A stretch of 64,000 bases of DNA from positions 62,001 through 126,000 of the forward strand of contig JAQTUE010000011.1 in assembly GCA_028710415.1 (NCBI GenBank). The letters are read 5' to 3'. Origin of the DNA: Paludibacter sp. (GTDB lineage Bacteria > Bacteroidota > Bacteroidia > Bacteroidales > Paludibacteraceae). Below are positions 35,797 through 44,986 of the stretch, piece after piece (positions within the stretch are counted from its first letter, which is position 1; every line of letters starts with the position of its first letter). The notes below the pieces were generated by a model that was not told the origin of the DNA, ran no database searches, and saw nothing but the letters and a program-made list of their open reading frames with translations. A program made the position numbers and the translations under genes.

Positions 35797-36792
35797 ATGA
35801 AAGCAATACAATTCAAGGCACTGGTGGTGGAAGAAGTAGACGGAGGTTTTACACAATCCATTCAAACATTGTCGACAGATCAATTACCTGCCGGAGACGT
35901 ACTTGTCAAAGTGCACTACTCTTCGATTAACTACAAAGATGCACTTTCTTCAACCGGAAATAAAGGAGTTACCAAAAACTATCCACATACCCCGGGAATA
36001 GATGCAGCAGGCACGATAGAATATTCTGAATCCGGTTTGTTTCAACCGGGTGATGAGGTTATTGTGACAGGTTTTGATTTGGGAATGAATACAGCAGGTG
36101 GTTATGGACAATACATCCGGGTACCCGCAGAATGGGTGGTCAGGTTGCCTGAAGGACTGTCCCTGAAAGAATCCATGATTATTGGCACTGCCGGGTTTAC
36201 AGCAGGGATTTCAGTTTTAAGACTGAGTGAACTGGTTAAGCCTGCCGATGGTAAAATACTCGTTTCGGGTGCTACTGGCGGAGTAGGGTCGGTATCACTG
36301 GCTTTACTGACAAAGCTTGGATACCAAACAGTTTCTATAACTGGAAAGGAATCGGAGCATGAATTCCTGAAAAGCCTGGGGTCAACGGAAATCATTTCGA
36401 GGGATGAATTCCTGCTGCCTGACAAGCGGCCCTTGCTTTCGGCCCAGTATGCCGGGGCAATCGATACCGTGGGAGGGCCGGTACTTGAAAATATATTAAA
36501 AGCATTAAGGCCATTGGGAGCAGTAACCACCTGCGGCAGCGTGTCATCAACCCAACTGAACACCACAGTTTTCCCGTTTATTTTGAGAGGTAACACACTC
36601 ATAGGCATTTCGGCCCAGAATTATCCCACACCATTGCGGAAAAACCTGTGGGAAAAGCTAGCAACAGCATGGAAACCAAGTAATTTACTGGATCTCTATA
36701 CTGAAATAAAGCTCACTGACCTGAAAAGTCAGATTGAACAGATACTGGGTGGTAAATTAAAGGGAAGAACAATAGTGAATATGCTGGATTGA
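35797..36792 (+). CDS. YhdH/YhfP family quinone oxidoreductase (acrylyl-CoA reductase-like)
   Basis: 331-residue MDR-superfamily NADPH oxidoreductase without zinc ligands. It has the N-terminal family signature (SSINYKDALSSTGNKGVTKNYP near 47-68), PGIDAAGTI, the Rossmann motif SGATGGVGSVSLALL near 155-169, and the C-terminal family motif near residue 262. E. coli YhdH reduces acryloyl-CoA. Monocistronic. Confidence 0.92.
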   Translation: MKAIQFKALVVEEVDGGFTQSIQTLSTDQLPAGDVLVKVHYSSINYKDALSSTGNKGVTKNYPHTPGIDAAGTIEYSESGLFQPGDEVIVTGFDLGMNTAGGYGQYIRVPAEWVVRLPEGLSLKESMIIGTAGFTAGISVLRLSELVKPADGKILVSGATGGVGSVSLALLTKLGYQTVSITGKESEHEFLKSLGSTEIISRDEFLLPDKRPLLSAQYAGAIDTVGGPVLENILKALRPLGAVTTCGSVSSTQLNTTVFPFILRGNTLIGISAQNYPTPLRKNLWEKLATAWKPSNLLDLYTEIKLTDLKSQIEQILGGKLKGRTIVNMLD

Positions 36793-36953
36793 TGAATTGT
36801 TTTGGATGCAGAATTGATTTAATGGTTCCGGATTAAATAATTGACCGTCAATTGGTATAAAGATTATCAAAGAATGTATACAGGAGGTTAATTCGATAGC
36901 AGATTAACGAAAATTCAATCAATATCTGTCAATGTTCAAATCTTTTTAATCAA

Positions 36954-36984
36954 AACGCTTTTATTAATGGAAAAAAAAGCGCAA
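36954..36984. terminator. Hairpin upstream of dapL
   Basis: CGCTTTT and AAAAGCG pair across an 11-nt loop about 60 nt before the dapL start. It may terminate upstream transcription or lie near the dapL promoter (CAATTTTG follows). Confidence 0.35.
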
Positions 36985-37039
36985 TTTTGCACTTTATTTC
37001 TGGTCGTAATTTAACCTCAAAATTAGAACCCTTCTTTGA

Positions 37040-38266
37040 ATGGCATTAGCAAACGAGAATTATTTAAAGACTCCCGAAATCTATTGTTTTGACGAAATAG
37101 AGAAGCGTGTTAACGCGTTTAAAATACTGCATCCCAACGCAAAAATAATCCGTTTAGGTGTAGGGGACGTTACCCGCCCTCTGCCTTCTGAAGTAGTTCA
37201 GGCCATGCATAAAGCCATTGACGAAATGAGTCAGGTTGAGACTTTTAGAGGCTACAGTCCACCCCAGGGTTATGATTTCCTGATTGAAAAAATACTAAAG
37301 GAGTACCGGTCTATCGGTGTTTTCCTGGACAAGGACAGCATATTTGTCAATGATGGGGCTAAATCCGACATTGGCAATATTGGCCATGTGTTGGGGAGGG
37401 ATAATATCATAGCCATTTCCGACCCGGTGTATCCCGTTTATGAAAATGCAACTATCATGAGTGGCAGGGCAGGAGTGTTGAACGATGATCAGAAATGGAG
37501 CAATATCGTTTACTTGCGTTGTACTGAAGAAACTGGATTTATACCTGAATTGCCGACAGAAAAGGTGGATGTGATTTATTTATGCAATCCCAACAACCCG
37601 ACCGGTACGGTTATGACCAAAGCGGAATTGAAAGGTTGGGTTGATTATGCCATTGAACATCAAAGTATTATTATCTACGATGGAGCCTATCAGGCTTATG
37701 TGAACGAACCGGATGTTCCCAGGAGCATCTATGAAATAAAAGGAGCCAAAAAGGTAGCCATTGAAATACGAAGTTACTCTAAAACTGCCGGTTTCACAGG
37801 CCTTCGGTGTGGTTATTCGGTATTTCCACAGGAATTACTGGTGTATACCAAAATGGGAGAACAGGTACCCCTGATCAAACTCTGGAGCCGAAGGAATGCA
37901 AATTATACCAATGGTGTATCCTATGTGGTACAACGGGGAGCAGAAGCTGTTTATACCCGAAAAGGCAAGGCAGAAACTCAAGAATTGGTGAACTATTACC
38001 TGACGAATGCATCCCTGATCAGAAAGGAATTACTCTCTTTAGGACTCGAGGTCTATGGCGGGGTGAGTTCACCCTATGTATGGTTTAAAACACCCGATAA
38101 CCAACCTTCCTGGAAGTTTTTCCATCAATTGCTTTATGAAAATCACATTGTAGGAACACCGGGTGATGTATTTGGGCCTTCCGGGGAAGGATATATGCGT
38201 TTTACAGGTTTTGGAAGCCGTGAAGACACATTAATTTCTTTAGAGAGACTAAGAAAAATAATATAA
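37040..38266 (+). CDS. dapL: LL-diaminopimelate aminotransferase
   Basis: PLP-dependent class I aminotransferase that makes LL-diaminopimelate directly from tetrahydrodipicolinate in lysine and peptidoglycan synthesis, bypassing succinylated intermediates. It has normal length (408 aa) and clear family motifs: LGVGDVTRPLP near 34, ETFRGYSPPQGYDFL near 72, VNDGAKSDIGNIGHVLG near 108, CNPNNPTGT near 187 and the PLP lysine in SYSKTAGFTGLRCGY near 249. glmS follows by 24 bp, so both cell-wall precursor genes may share a transcript. Confidence 0.96.
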   Translation: MALANENYLKTPEIYCFDEIEKRVNAFKILHPNAKIIRLGVGDVTRPLPSEVVQAMHKAIDEMSQVETFRGYSPPQGYDFLIEKILKEYRSIGVFLDKDSIFVNDGAKSDIGNIGHVLGRDNIIAISDPVYPVYENATIMSGRAGVLNDDQKWSNIVYLRCTEETGFIPELPTEKVDVIYLCNPNNPTGTVMTKAELKGWVDYAIEHQSIIIYDGAYQAYVNEPDVPRSIYEIKGAKKVAIEIRSYSKTAGFTGLRCGYSVFPQELLVYTKMGEQVPLIKLWSRRNANYTNGVSYVVQRGAEAVYTRKGKAETQELVNYYLTNASLIRKELLSLGLEVYGGVSSPYVWFKTPDNQPSWKFFHQLLYENHIVGTPGDVFGPSGEGYMRFTGFGSREDTLISLERLRKII

Positions 38267-38290
38267 TTAATATATAAACAAAAGTAGATT

Positions 38291-40132
38291 ATGTGTGGAA
38301 TTGTAGGTTATATTGGAACTAAACAGGCTTATCCTATACTTATAAAAGGACTTCGCAGACTGGAATACAGGGGATACGACAGTGCCGGAATTGCATTGTT
38401 GCATAATGACAACCTGAATGTATATAAAGCAAAAGGCAAGGTATCAGACCTGGTTCAATTTGCAGAACAAAAAGATATTGAAGGGACAATTGGAATTGCA
38501 CATACCCGTTGGGCAACCCATGGTGAACCCAATCAGGTAAATGCACACCCACATTTTTCACAGTCGGAAGAACTGGCCATCATCCATAACGGGATCATTG
38601 AAAACTATGCTGTTTTAAAAGAAGGGTTGAAAAAACACGGTTATACTTTCAGCAGTGATACCGATACCGAAGTACTGATACAACTTATTGAGTTTATAAA
38701 AAAATCGAATAAAGTAGATTTAACTACAGCCGTTCAATTGGCCCTTAACCAGGTTGTTGGAGCCTATGCCATCGCAGTCATTGAAAAAGGACAACCTGAT
38801 TTGATCGTGGCAGCCCGTAAAGGAAGCCCATTGGTAGTAGGTATTGGCGAGGATGAATATTTTTTGGCCTCTGATGCAACCCCGATCATTGAATATACCA
38901 ATAAGGTAGTCTATATTGGAGAAGAGGAAATCGTTACATTGGAACGTGGCAAAGGATTGAAAATACGTACCATCGGGAATGTTGAAAAAACTCCTGAAGT
39001 AATGCAGCTGGAGATGACCCTGAGCCAGTTGGAAAAGGGTGGATACCCGCACTTCATGATCAAGGAAATCAACGAACAGCCTAAGACTTTGAGTGACAGT
39101 ATGAGAGGCCGTGTGAATATTGATGAGAATAACATCACATTAGCCGGATTCATTGACAACAAAGAAAAATTCCTGAAAGCAAAACGTATTATCATTACTG
39201 CTTGCGGAACATCCTGGCATGCCGGATTAATCGGAAAATATGCCATTGAGGAATTTGCAAGAATACCGGTAGAAGTAGAATACTCTTCAGAATTCAGGTA
39301 TCGCAAACCGGTTATCAATCCGGACGATATCGTTATTGCCATATCACAATCCGGTGAAACCGCCGATACCCTGGCAGCCGTTGAACTGGCTAAATCAAAG
39401 GGCGCCTTTATCTTTGGTATCTGTAACGTGGTTGGATCTTCCATTCCAAGGAATACTCATTCAGGTTGTTATACCCATGCAGGTCCTGAAATCGGGGTTG
39501 CCTCAACAAAAGCATTTACTGCCCAGGTTACAGTACTGACCATGCTGGCATTGATCATAGGAAAAGAAAAAGGTACCATCAGCCAGGAAGATTACCTGAA
39601 AATAGTCTATGAACTGGCCCGTATCCCTGAAAAGATCAAGGAAATCCTGAAACAGGATAAAGTGATAGCAGAGTTTTCGAAAACATTCACCTATGCACAG
39701 AACTTTATTTATTTAGGCCGTGGATATAATTTCCCGGTAGCCCTCGAAGGAGCGCTTAAATTAAAGGAAATATCGTATATCCATGCAGAAGGATATCCGG
39801 CTGCAGAAATGAAACACGGTCCTATCGCCCTGATAAGCCAGGAAATGCCTGTTGTAGTGATTGCACCAAGTGTGGGTATGTACGAAAAGGTGGTAAGCAA
39901 TATCCAGGAAATAAAAGCCCGCAAGGGGAAAATTATATCCATCGTCACCGAAGGGGATGTGGTGGTAAGCAATTTGTCGGATTACAGTATCTTCATACCT
40001 GATACTGTAGAGTGTCTGGTGCCTTTGCTGGCAGCCATTCCGTTGCAGTTGTTAGCCTACCACATAGCAGTGGTTAAAGGTTGTGACGTCGATCAACCGC
40101 GAAACCTTGCCAAATCGGTAACTGTTGAATAA
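38291..40132 (+). CDS. glmS: Glutamine-fructose-6-phosphate aminotransferase (isomerizing)
   Basis: Makes glucosamine-6-phosphate for peptidoglycan and LPS. 613 residues: an N-terminal class II glutaminase with Cys2 (MCGIVGYIG), RRLEYRGYDSAG, HTRWATHG and NGIIENY, then two SIS domains with the ISQSGETADTLAA sugar-phosphate loop near 350, and the C-terminal DQPRNLAKSVTVE hallmark. A terminator follows at once. No glmS ribozyme is visible, as expected outside Firmicutes. Confidence 0.97.
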   Translation: MCGIVGYIGTKQAYPILIKGLRRLEYRGYDSAGIALLHNDNLNVYKAKGKVSDLVQFAEQKDIEGTIGIAHTRWATHGEPNQVNAHPHFSQSEELAIIHNGIIENYAVLKEGLKKHGYTFSSDTDTEVLIQLIEFIKKSNKVDLTTAVQLALNQVVGAYAIAVIEKGQPDLIVAARKGSPLVVGIGEDEYFLASDATPIIEYTNKVVYIGEEEIVTLERGKGLKIRTIGNVEKTPEVMQLEMTLSQLEKGGYPHFMIKEINEQPKTLSDSMRGRVNIDENNITLAGFIDNKEKFLKAKRIIITACGTSWHAGLIGKYAIEEFARIPVEVEYSSEFRYRKPVINPDDIVIAISQSGETADTLAAVELAKSKGAFIFGICNVVGSSIPRNTHSGCYTHAGPEIGVASTKAFTAQVTVLTMLALIIGKEKGTISQEDYLKIVYELARIPEKIKEILKQDKVIAEFSKTFTYAQNFIYLGRGYNFPVALEGALKLKEISYIHAEGYPAAEMKHGPIALISQEMPVVVIAPSVGMYEKVVSNIQEIKARKGKIISIVTEGDVVVSNLSDYSIFIPDTVECLVPLLAAIPLQLLAYHIAVVKGCDVDQPRNLAKSVTVE

Positions 40133-40138
40133 AGTATA

Positions 40139-40172
40139 AAATAGCCCCTGACTTGAAACGTTGGGGCTTTTT
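40139..40172 (+). terminator. Terminator after glmS
   Basis: AGCCCC and GGGGCT pair around a 14-nt loop, followed by TTTTTG. Confidence 0.82.
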
Positions 40173-40175
40173 GTT

Positions 40176-40300
40176 TGTTAGTTAGTTGATTAAGTTGACT
40201 AAGTTGATTAAGTTGATTAAGTTGATTGGTTGATTAAGTTGATTGAGTTAATTGGTCGATTAAGTTGATTGAGTTGAATAAGTAAGGTTGATTAGGATTA
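40176..40300. repeat. GTTGATTAA tandem repeats (forward arm only)
   Basis: About ten near-copies of TTGATTAAG, TTGATTGAG and TTGACTAAG between glmS and the purF-like gene. Same family as the arrays at 1-319 and 44985-45346, but no inverted arm here. Confidence 0.88.
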
Positions 40301-40328
40301 TTAGTTCATTTTTCAAATTCTTTTTTTT

Positions 40329-42128
40329 ATGTGTGGTATAGCAATGATTAGGCTGTTAAAGCCATTGGATTATTATCAGGAAAAATATGGAACCTGGCAG
40401 TATGGATTACAGAAAATGTACCTGCTCATGGAAAAGCAACATAACCGGGGGCAGGAAGGTGCCGGCCTGGCTACTGTGAAGCTTGACATGCCTCCGGGTG
40501 AAGAATATATCTGGCGCGAACGCATGGAAGGCAAGAATGCTATCCAGGATATTTTCGCCAAGATCAACAAGGATATGGCACAGTCAGCCCTATCCGATTT
40601 TACAAATCCAATGGATTGCAAAGCCGATAATCCTTTTGCCGGGGAACTCTACCTAGGTCATTTGCGATACAGTACCACCGGGAAAAGCGGTTTGTCCTAC
40701 ATACATCCATTTCTGAGACGTCATAACTGGAAAGCCCGCACCATGCTGCTTGCCGGGAACTTTAACCTGACGAATGTGGATGAGATTTTTGACCATCTAA
40801 CTTCACAGGGACAACACCCAAGGGAAAAAGCAGATACATTTTTAATGCTTGAATCACTTGGGAATAAATTAGACCGTGAAGTCCAACATGAATATGACCT
40901 GATTAAACAACGATATACGAATGATGTTGTTATTACCAAAAAGATTGAAGACCAGCTGGATATTGCTTCCTTTATACGTAAATCTGAACGCCATTGGGAT
41001 GGTGGATATGTAATTTGTGGTATGCTCGGTCATGGTGATTCGTTTGTGTTCCGTGATCCAAAAGGAATCAGGACTGCATTCTATTATGCCGATGATGAAG
41101 TAGTGGTGACGGCTTCTGAACGACCTGTTATTCAGACAGCCATGAATGTGAAAGAAGAGGATATTCATGAACTGAAACCGGGGCAAGCGATGATTATCAA
41201 AAAGAATGGTAAAATTCAGTTTGAAACAATCCGTGAGGCAGATGCAAATATAACACCTTGTTCGTTTGAGCGTATCTATTTTTCCAGGGGAAGTGATTTG
41301 GATATCTACAAGGAACGGAAGAAACTGGGTGAATCATTAAGTGCACCAATTCTGAAAGCCATTGATAATGATATGGAAAACACCGTTTTCTCGTTCATAC
41401 CCAATACTGCCGAAGTTGCATTCTTTGGAATGAAAGATGGTATCAAAACTTCTACAGGGAAACCTATCCGTGCAGAGAAGGTATTGATTAAAGATATTAA
41501 ATTACGTACATTTATTTCGAATAATAATGAGCGGAATGACCTTGCAACCCATGTTTACGATATTACTTACGGTTCTATCCGCCGTGGGAAAGTAGATAAC
41601 CTGGTAGCAATTGATGATTCTATTGTACGGGGTACAACGCTTAAACAAAGTATCCTGACTATTCTGAACAGGCTGGAACCAAAGAAGATTGTCATAGTCT
41701 CTTCTTCACCCCAGGTGCGTTTCCCCGATTATTATGGCATTGACATGGCCCGGATGAATGAGTTTTGTGCTTTCAGGGCAGCCATTGAATTGTTGAAGGA
41801 GTCAGGCAGGCAATCGATCATTGATGATGTATACCGCAAAGCCAAAGAACAGGAACATCTGCCAAAAGAACAGGTTGTCAATTATGTGACGGAAATATAC
41901 AAACCCTTTACGCAGGATGAAGTATCAAAGAAAATAGCTGAAATGCTTACCCCGGCTGATGTGGACTGTCCCGTGGAACTGGTGTATCAAACCCTGGAAG
42001 GGCTTCATCTGGCCTGTCCGAATCATTCCGGCGATTGGTATTTCTCAGGCAATTACCCAACACCCGGTGGAAACAGGCTGGTTAACCAAGCCTATATCAA
42101 TTATTACGAAGGAAGAGACCAAAATTAA
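40329..42128 (+). CDS. purF: Amidophosphoribosyltransferase-like protein (long Bacteroidota type)
   Basis: 599 residues: class II glutaminase domain with Cys2 (MCGIAMIRLL), KQHNRGQEGAGLATV near 36-50 and LGHLRYSTTGKSG near 112. The phosphoribosyltransferase domain has the PRPP loop VAIDDSIVRGTTLKQS near 435-450, and a C-terminal extension beyond the usual 470 residues. PurF makes 5-phosphoribosylamine, the first step of purine synthesis. The extra length and internal inserts are typical of a second Bacteroidota PurF-like type, so an altered acceptor is possible. Confidence 0.88.
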   Translation: MCGIAMIRLLKPLDYYQEKYGTWQYGLQKMYLLMEKQHNRGQEGAGLATVKLDMPPGEEYIWRERMEGKNAIQDIFAKINKDMAQSALSDFTNPMDCKADNPFAGELYLGHLRYSTTGKSGLSYIHPFLRRHNWKARTMLLAGNFNLTNVDEIFDHLTSQGQHPREKADTFLMLESLGNKLDREVQHEYDLIKQRYTNDVVITKKIEDQLDIASFIRKSERHWDGGYVICGMLGHGDSFVFRDPKGIRTAFYYADDEVVVTASERPVIQTAMNVKEEDIHELKPGQAMIIKKNGKIQFETIREADANITPCSFERIYFSRGSDLDIYKERKKLGESLSAPILKAIDNDMENTVFSFIPNTAEVAFFGMKDGIKTSTGKPIRAEKVLIKDIKLRTFISNNNERNDLATHVYDITYGSIRRGKVDNLVAIDDSIVRGTTLKQSILTILNRLEPKKIVIVSSSPQVRFPDYYGIDMARMNEFCAFRAAIELLKESGRQSIIDDVYRKAKEQEHLPKEQVVNYVTEIYKPFTQDEVSKKIAEMLTPADVDCPVELVYQTLEGLHLACPNHSGDWYFSGNYPTPGGNRLVNQAYINYYEGRDQN

Positions 42129-42146
42129 TTCATAATACTAACAAGT

Positions 42147-42482
42147 ATGAGTAATAGTAAGAATTTTATCTTTGATGCGGAGACTGAGTGGGTTCAGATC
42201 AATGAGGGCATGCGTCGTCAGATTTTAGGATATGATGACCAAATGATGCTGGTAAAAATAGAATTTAAGGCTGGTGGAGTAGGCACTGTCCATACCCATA
42301 TTCACCGTCAGTGTACCTATGTGGTCAGTGGAGTTTTTGAATTTGAAATTAACGGAGAAAAGAAAGTCGTAAAGACAGGTGACGGACTCTACATGGAACC
42401 AAACATTCCGCATGGAGTTGTCTGCCTGGAAGAAGGTATTTTGATTGATACTTTTAGTCCTGTACGGGCTGATTTTCTGTAA
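42147..42482 (+). CDS. Cupin-domain protein
   Basis: 111-residue single cupin: VHTHIHRQCTYVVSGVFEFEINGE (metal-binding His motif 1) near 47-70 and PNIPHGVVCLEEG (motif 2) near 88-100. It starts 18 bp after the purF-like stop and is probably co-transcribed. The function of small cupins like this is usually undetermined; sugar or pectin-derivative binding is common in the family. Confidence 0.85.
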   Translation: MSNSKNFIFDAETEWVQINEGMRRQILGYDDQMMLVKIEFKAGGVGTVHTHIHRQCTYVVSGVFEFEINGEKKVVKTGDGLYMEPNIPHGVVCLEEGILIDTFSPVRADFL

Positions 42483-42560
42483 GAGTCAAGAACCAAGAGT
42501 CAAGAACCAAGAACCAAGACTCAAGAATTAAGATACAAGATTCAAGAACATAGAACAAAG
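42482..42560. repeat. Short AAGAACCAAGAGTC-type repeats
   Basis: Direct copies of CAAGAACCAAGA and CAAGACTCAAGA directly after the cupin stop codon. Low-complexity family different from the other arrays. Confidence 0.7.
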
Positions 42561-42627
42561 AATAATACGCAATATATTAGTATCTTGCACTTATTATGTC
42601 AAATTAATTTGTTCGTTGTAAATAACT

Positions 42628-42660
42628 AAAAAAAGGCACGCAATACGCGTGCCTTTTTTA
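42628..42660. terminator. Bidirectional terminator
   Basis: AAAAAGGCACGC-AATAC-GCGTGCCTTTTTT, a perfect stem with A and T tracts on both sides, between the cupin gene and the converging Crp/Fnr gene. Confidence 0.9.
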
Positions 42661-42758
42661 TTTACTAAACCTTATTGGTTTAAACTTTTAATCTATGCAT
42701 TTAATCCAATCGTAAATTGTAAATGAATAAATAGTAAATGACTAAATTGTAAATTATT

Positions 42759-43427
42759 TCAGACCAGTAGTTCCCTCAATCGTTTCATGTCCAGAATAGT
42801 ATATTCCTTTTTGTTGATATCGATAATCCCGTCCTGCACCATTTCCGATAAGCTCCTGGCCAGGGATGGACGGGCAATGCCAAAGAAATCGGCCAGCTCC
42901 GTTTGATTCCTGCTAATACTGAAGCTTTTCTGCGATTCAGTTTCCTGTTCCATCAGGAAATGGGCAACCTTTCCTTTTATGGTCTTGATGGATAGCATTT
43001 GCAACCGGTTAGTCAGGAATTGAGTCCGGTTGGAATTGTGGGTCAGGAATTGTTTCATGAAATCAGGATTGGTCATCATCAGGCGCATAATCTCCTCTTT
43101 GGGTATTTTCATGATCTCCACTTCCTCCAGTGCGGTAACATCCACCGGGAAATGATTGTTGTCAGAGAATAAAAAGGCAGGTGCCAGTGGACGAGGTGCC
43201 TTAATAATTTCAATCCCCAGTATATTCCCGTTCTCGGTGATCATTTCTGTCTTTACCGATCCCTCAGTGAGCATGTATAAGCTATCGCACACATCCCCCT
43301 GCCTGACAATCAGTTCATTTTTTTCATATACTTTAATTGAGCACTTCAAATCCAACAGGAATTGATCTGCATCATCAATTTGAATCTTACTGCAAATAGG
43401 ACAGGCAGCTAAATCTTCTTTTTTCAT
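42759..43427 (-). CDS. Crp/Fnr-family regulator, probably HcpR-like
   Basis: 222 residues: N-terminal PICSKIQ, a cyclic-nucleotide-binding-type beta-barrel (residues 20-130, RQGDVCDSLYMLTEGSVKTEM), a dimerisation helix, and a C-terminal winged helix with recognition segment FFGIARPSLARSLSEM near 183-198. It stands at the head of a locus with hcp, so an HcpR-type response to nitric oxide or related stress is likely. No Fnr-type N-terminal Cys set for a cluster is evident beyond C9 and C12. A perfect operator-like palindrome lies between it and the divergent cupin. Confidence 0.85.
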   Translation of the reverse strand: MKKEDLAACPICSKIQIDDADQFLLDLKCSIKVYEKNELIVRQGDVCDSLYMLTEGSVKTEMITENGNILGIEIIKAPRPLAPAFLFSDNNHFPVDVTALEEVEIMKIPKEEIMRLMMTNPDFMKQFLTHNSNRTQFLTNRLQMLSIKTIKGKVAHFLMEQETESQKSFSISRNQTELADFFGIARPSLARSLSEMVQDGIIDINKKEYTILDMKRLRELLV

Positions 43428-43467
43428 TTCCTAATAATCTATTTACTTCCGGAATTGTTATACACTA

Positions 43468-43475
43468 CAAAAATA
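43468..43475 (-). promoter_or_regulatory. -7 box of the Crp/Fnr gene
   Basis: TATTTTTG on the reverse strand. The matching -33 region would overlap the shared palindrome, consistent with autoregulation. Confidence 0.5.
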
Positions 43476-43490
43476 CAAACAAAATTTGAG

Positions 43491-43510
43491 AGTGTAACAA
43501 CTGTTACACT
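43491..43510. promoter_or_regulatory. Shared Crp/Fnr operator, perfect 20-bp palindrome
   Basis: AGTGTAACAACTGTTACACT has two perfect 9-bp half-sites with a 2-bp centre. It is centred about 43 bp upstream of the predicted cupin start and about 40 bp upstream of the predicted regulator start, the class II activation position for Crp/Fnr proteins. Confidence 0.75.
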
Positions 43511-43529
43511 TTTATTGTTTTACAGGTTG

Positions 43530-43537
43530 TACTTTTG
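43530..43537 (+). promoter_or_regulatory. -7 box of the stress cupin
   Basis: TACTTTTG matches TAnnTTTG; predicted start near 43544, 21 nt before the ATG at 43565. No good -33 element, fitting activator dependence. Confidence 0.55.
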
Positions 43538-43564
43538 CACCATAAACATAAAACCAATAGAAAA

Positions 43565-43894
43565 ATGGAAAAGAAAGAATTCCCAAAAGCAGAGAAATTC
43601 AGCTTTACAGATAGTGTAACGTATGCAGACGATTCGATAGTAAGCAAGATATTATTACGCAATGACAAGGGTAATGTAACGCTTTTTGCATTCGATAAAG
43701 GAGAGATGCTAAGCGAGCATACAGCCCCTTTTGATGCCATTGTGCAGGTATTGGATGGATCTGTGGAAGTGGAGATTGACCACAAACCTCATATCCTGGT
43801 AACAGGCGAAAGCATCATTATGCCGGCAAATATACCTCATGCAGTGACAGCACTCGAGAAATTCAAAATGCTGCTGATCATGATTAAAGGATAA
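43565..43894 (+). CDS. Cupin-domain protein divergent from the Crp/Fnr regulator
   Basis: About 109 residues from ATG 43565 (MEKKEFPKAEKFS); the track's TTG start at 43535 would lie within the promoter. Cupin motifs: LSEHTAPFDAIVQVLDGSVEVEID near 48-72 and MPANIPHAVTALEKFKMLL near 87-105. First gene downstream of the shared operator, so probably the main target of the regulator. The biochemical role is unknown; small cupins often accompany hcp genes in anaerobes. Confidence 0.85.
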   Translation: MEKKEFPKAEKFSFTDSVTYADDSIVSKILLRNDKGNVTLFAFDKGEMLSEHTAPFDAIVQVLDGSVEVEIDHKPHILVTGESIIMPANIPHAVTALEKFKMLLIMIKG

Positions 43895-43984
43895 GGACAT
43901 TTACAATTTACCAACATCATTTACTATTTTATCATTTACTATTTACCATTTAATAAGTCTGCGAATACTATCACATGGTAATAT

Positions 43985-44110
43985 CACCAAAGGCTAATAT
44001 CACAAAATAATATCATGAAATAATATCATGAAATAATATCATGAAATAATATCATGAAATAATATCATGAAATAATATCATAAAATAATATCACGAAGTC
44101 ATATCACGAA
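43985..44110. repeat. 13-bp tandem repeat ATAATATCATGAA
   Basis: About eight units, drifting to ATATCACGAAGT at the right end, directly upstream of the ferredoxin-like gene. The last unit reaches within a few bases of its ATG. Confidence 0.9.
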
Positions 44111-44116
44111 GTAAAC

Positions 44117-44986
44117 ATGAAAAGAACAATTATAAAAATAGACGAAGTGCTTTGCAATGGTTGTGGAGCTTGTGTAACCGGTTGCCATGAAGGGGCACTT
44201 CAAATGATTGAAGGGAAAGCGCGTATGGTGAGTGAATTATTTTGTGACGGCCTGGGTGCCTGTATCGGGGATTGCCCGGTAGGTGCTATCACCCTGGAAG
44301 AACGGGAAGCAGAACCTTATGATGAAATAGCTACCATGCAACGCATGGTTCCAAAAGGGGAGAAAACCATCCTGGCACACCTCAAACATTTGAAAGACCA
44401 CGGTGAGTTTGACCTGCTAAAACAAGGAGTCATGTGGTTGAAGCAAAACAATGTTGCTGTGGATTTCTCATCGGTACACAATGCACCTGACCCGGCACAA
44501 CACAGCCATTCAGGTGGTGGATGCCCTGGAAGCCGCGAAATGTCTTTTGCACCGGTAGCTGCCCCGTCCTTTAAAATGGCACCTGTTGCCAATGCAGGGT
44601 CAGCCTCCCAGCTACGACAATGGCCTGTCCAGTTACACTTGTTGAATCCTGAGGCCGGTTATTTCCATGGTGCCGATGTTGTACTGGCAGCAGATTGTGT
44701 AGCCTACAGCATTGCCGATTTCCACAACCGTTTCCTGACCGGTAAAATTCTTGCCATTGCCTGTCCCAAGCTGGATAGCAACAAGGAATCGTATATAGAA
44801 AAGATTAAAGCAATGATTGCACGTTCGGCTATCAACACACTCACGGTCATTATCATGGAAGTACCATGTTGTGGTGGCCTTCTTCAACTGGCCGCCAAAG
44901 CAGTATCCGAGTCCGGCCGTAAAATACCATTGAAACTGGTCGTGATAGGTACCAGGGGAGATGTATTGAAGGAAGAGTGGGTGTAA
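44117..44986 (+). CDS. Ferredoxin-type iron-sulfur protein of the hcp locus
   Basis: 289 residues. Residues 1-60 hold a ferredoxin domain: CNGCGACVTGCHEGAL (full CxxCxxCxxxC) and CDGLGACIGDCPVGAI, which lacks one Cys of the second cluster, a feature I recall as normal for this family. The C-terminal half is an alpha/beta domain with EVPCCGGLLQLAAKAV near residue 252. Proteins of this type are often next to hcp and probably deliver electrons to it. Upstream DNA is a tandem repeat with no clear promoter. Confidence 0.85.
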   Translation: MKRTIIKIDEVLCNGCGACVTGCHEGALQMIEGKARMVSELFCDGLGACIGDCPVGAITLEEREAEPYDEIATMQRMVPKGEKTILAHLKHLKDHGEFDLLKQGVMWLKQNNVAVDFSSVHNAPDPAQHSHSGGGCPGSREMSFAPVAAPSFKMAPVANAGSASQLRQWPVQLHLLNPEAGYFHGADVVLAADCVAYSIADFHNRFLTGKILAIACPKLDSNKESYIEKIKAMIARSAINTLTVIIMEVPCCGGLLQLAAKAVSESGRKIPLKLVVIGTRGDVLKEEWV

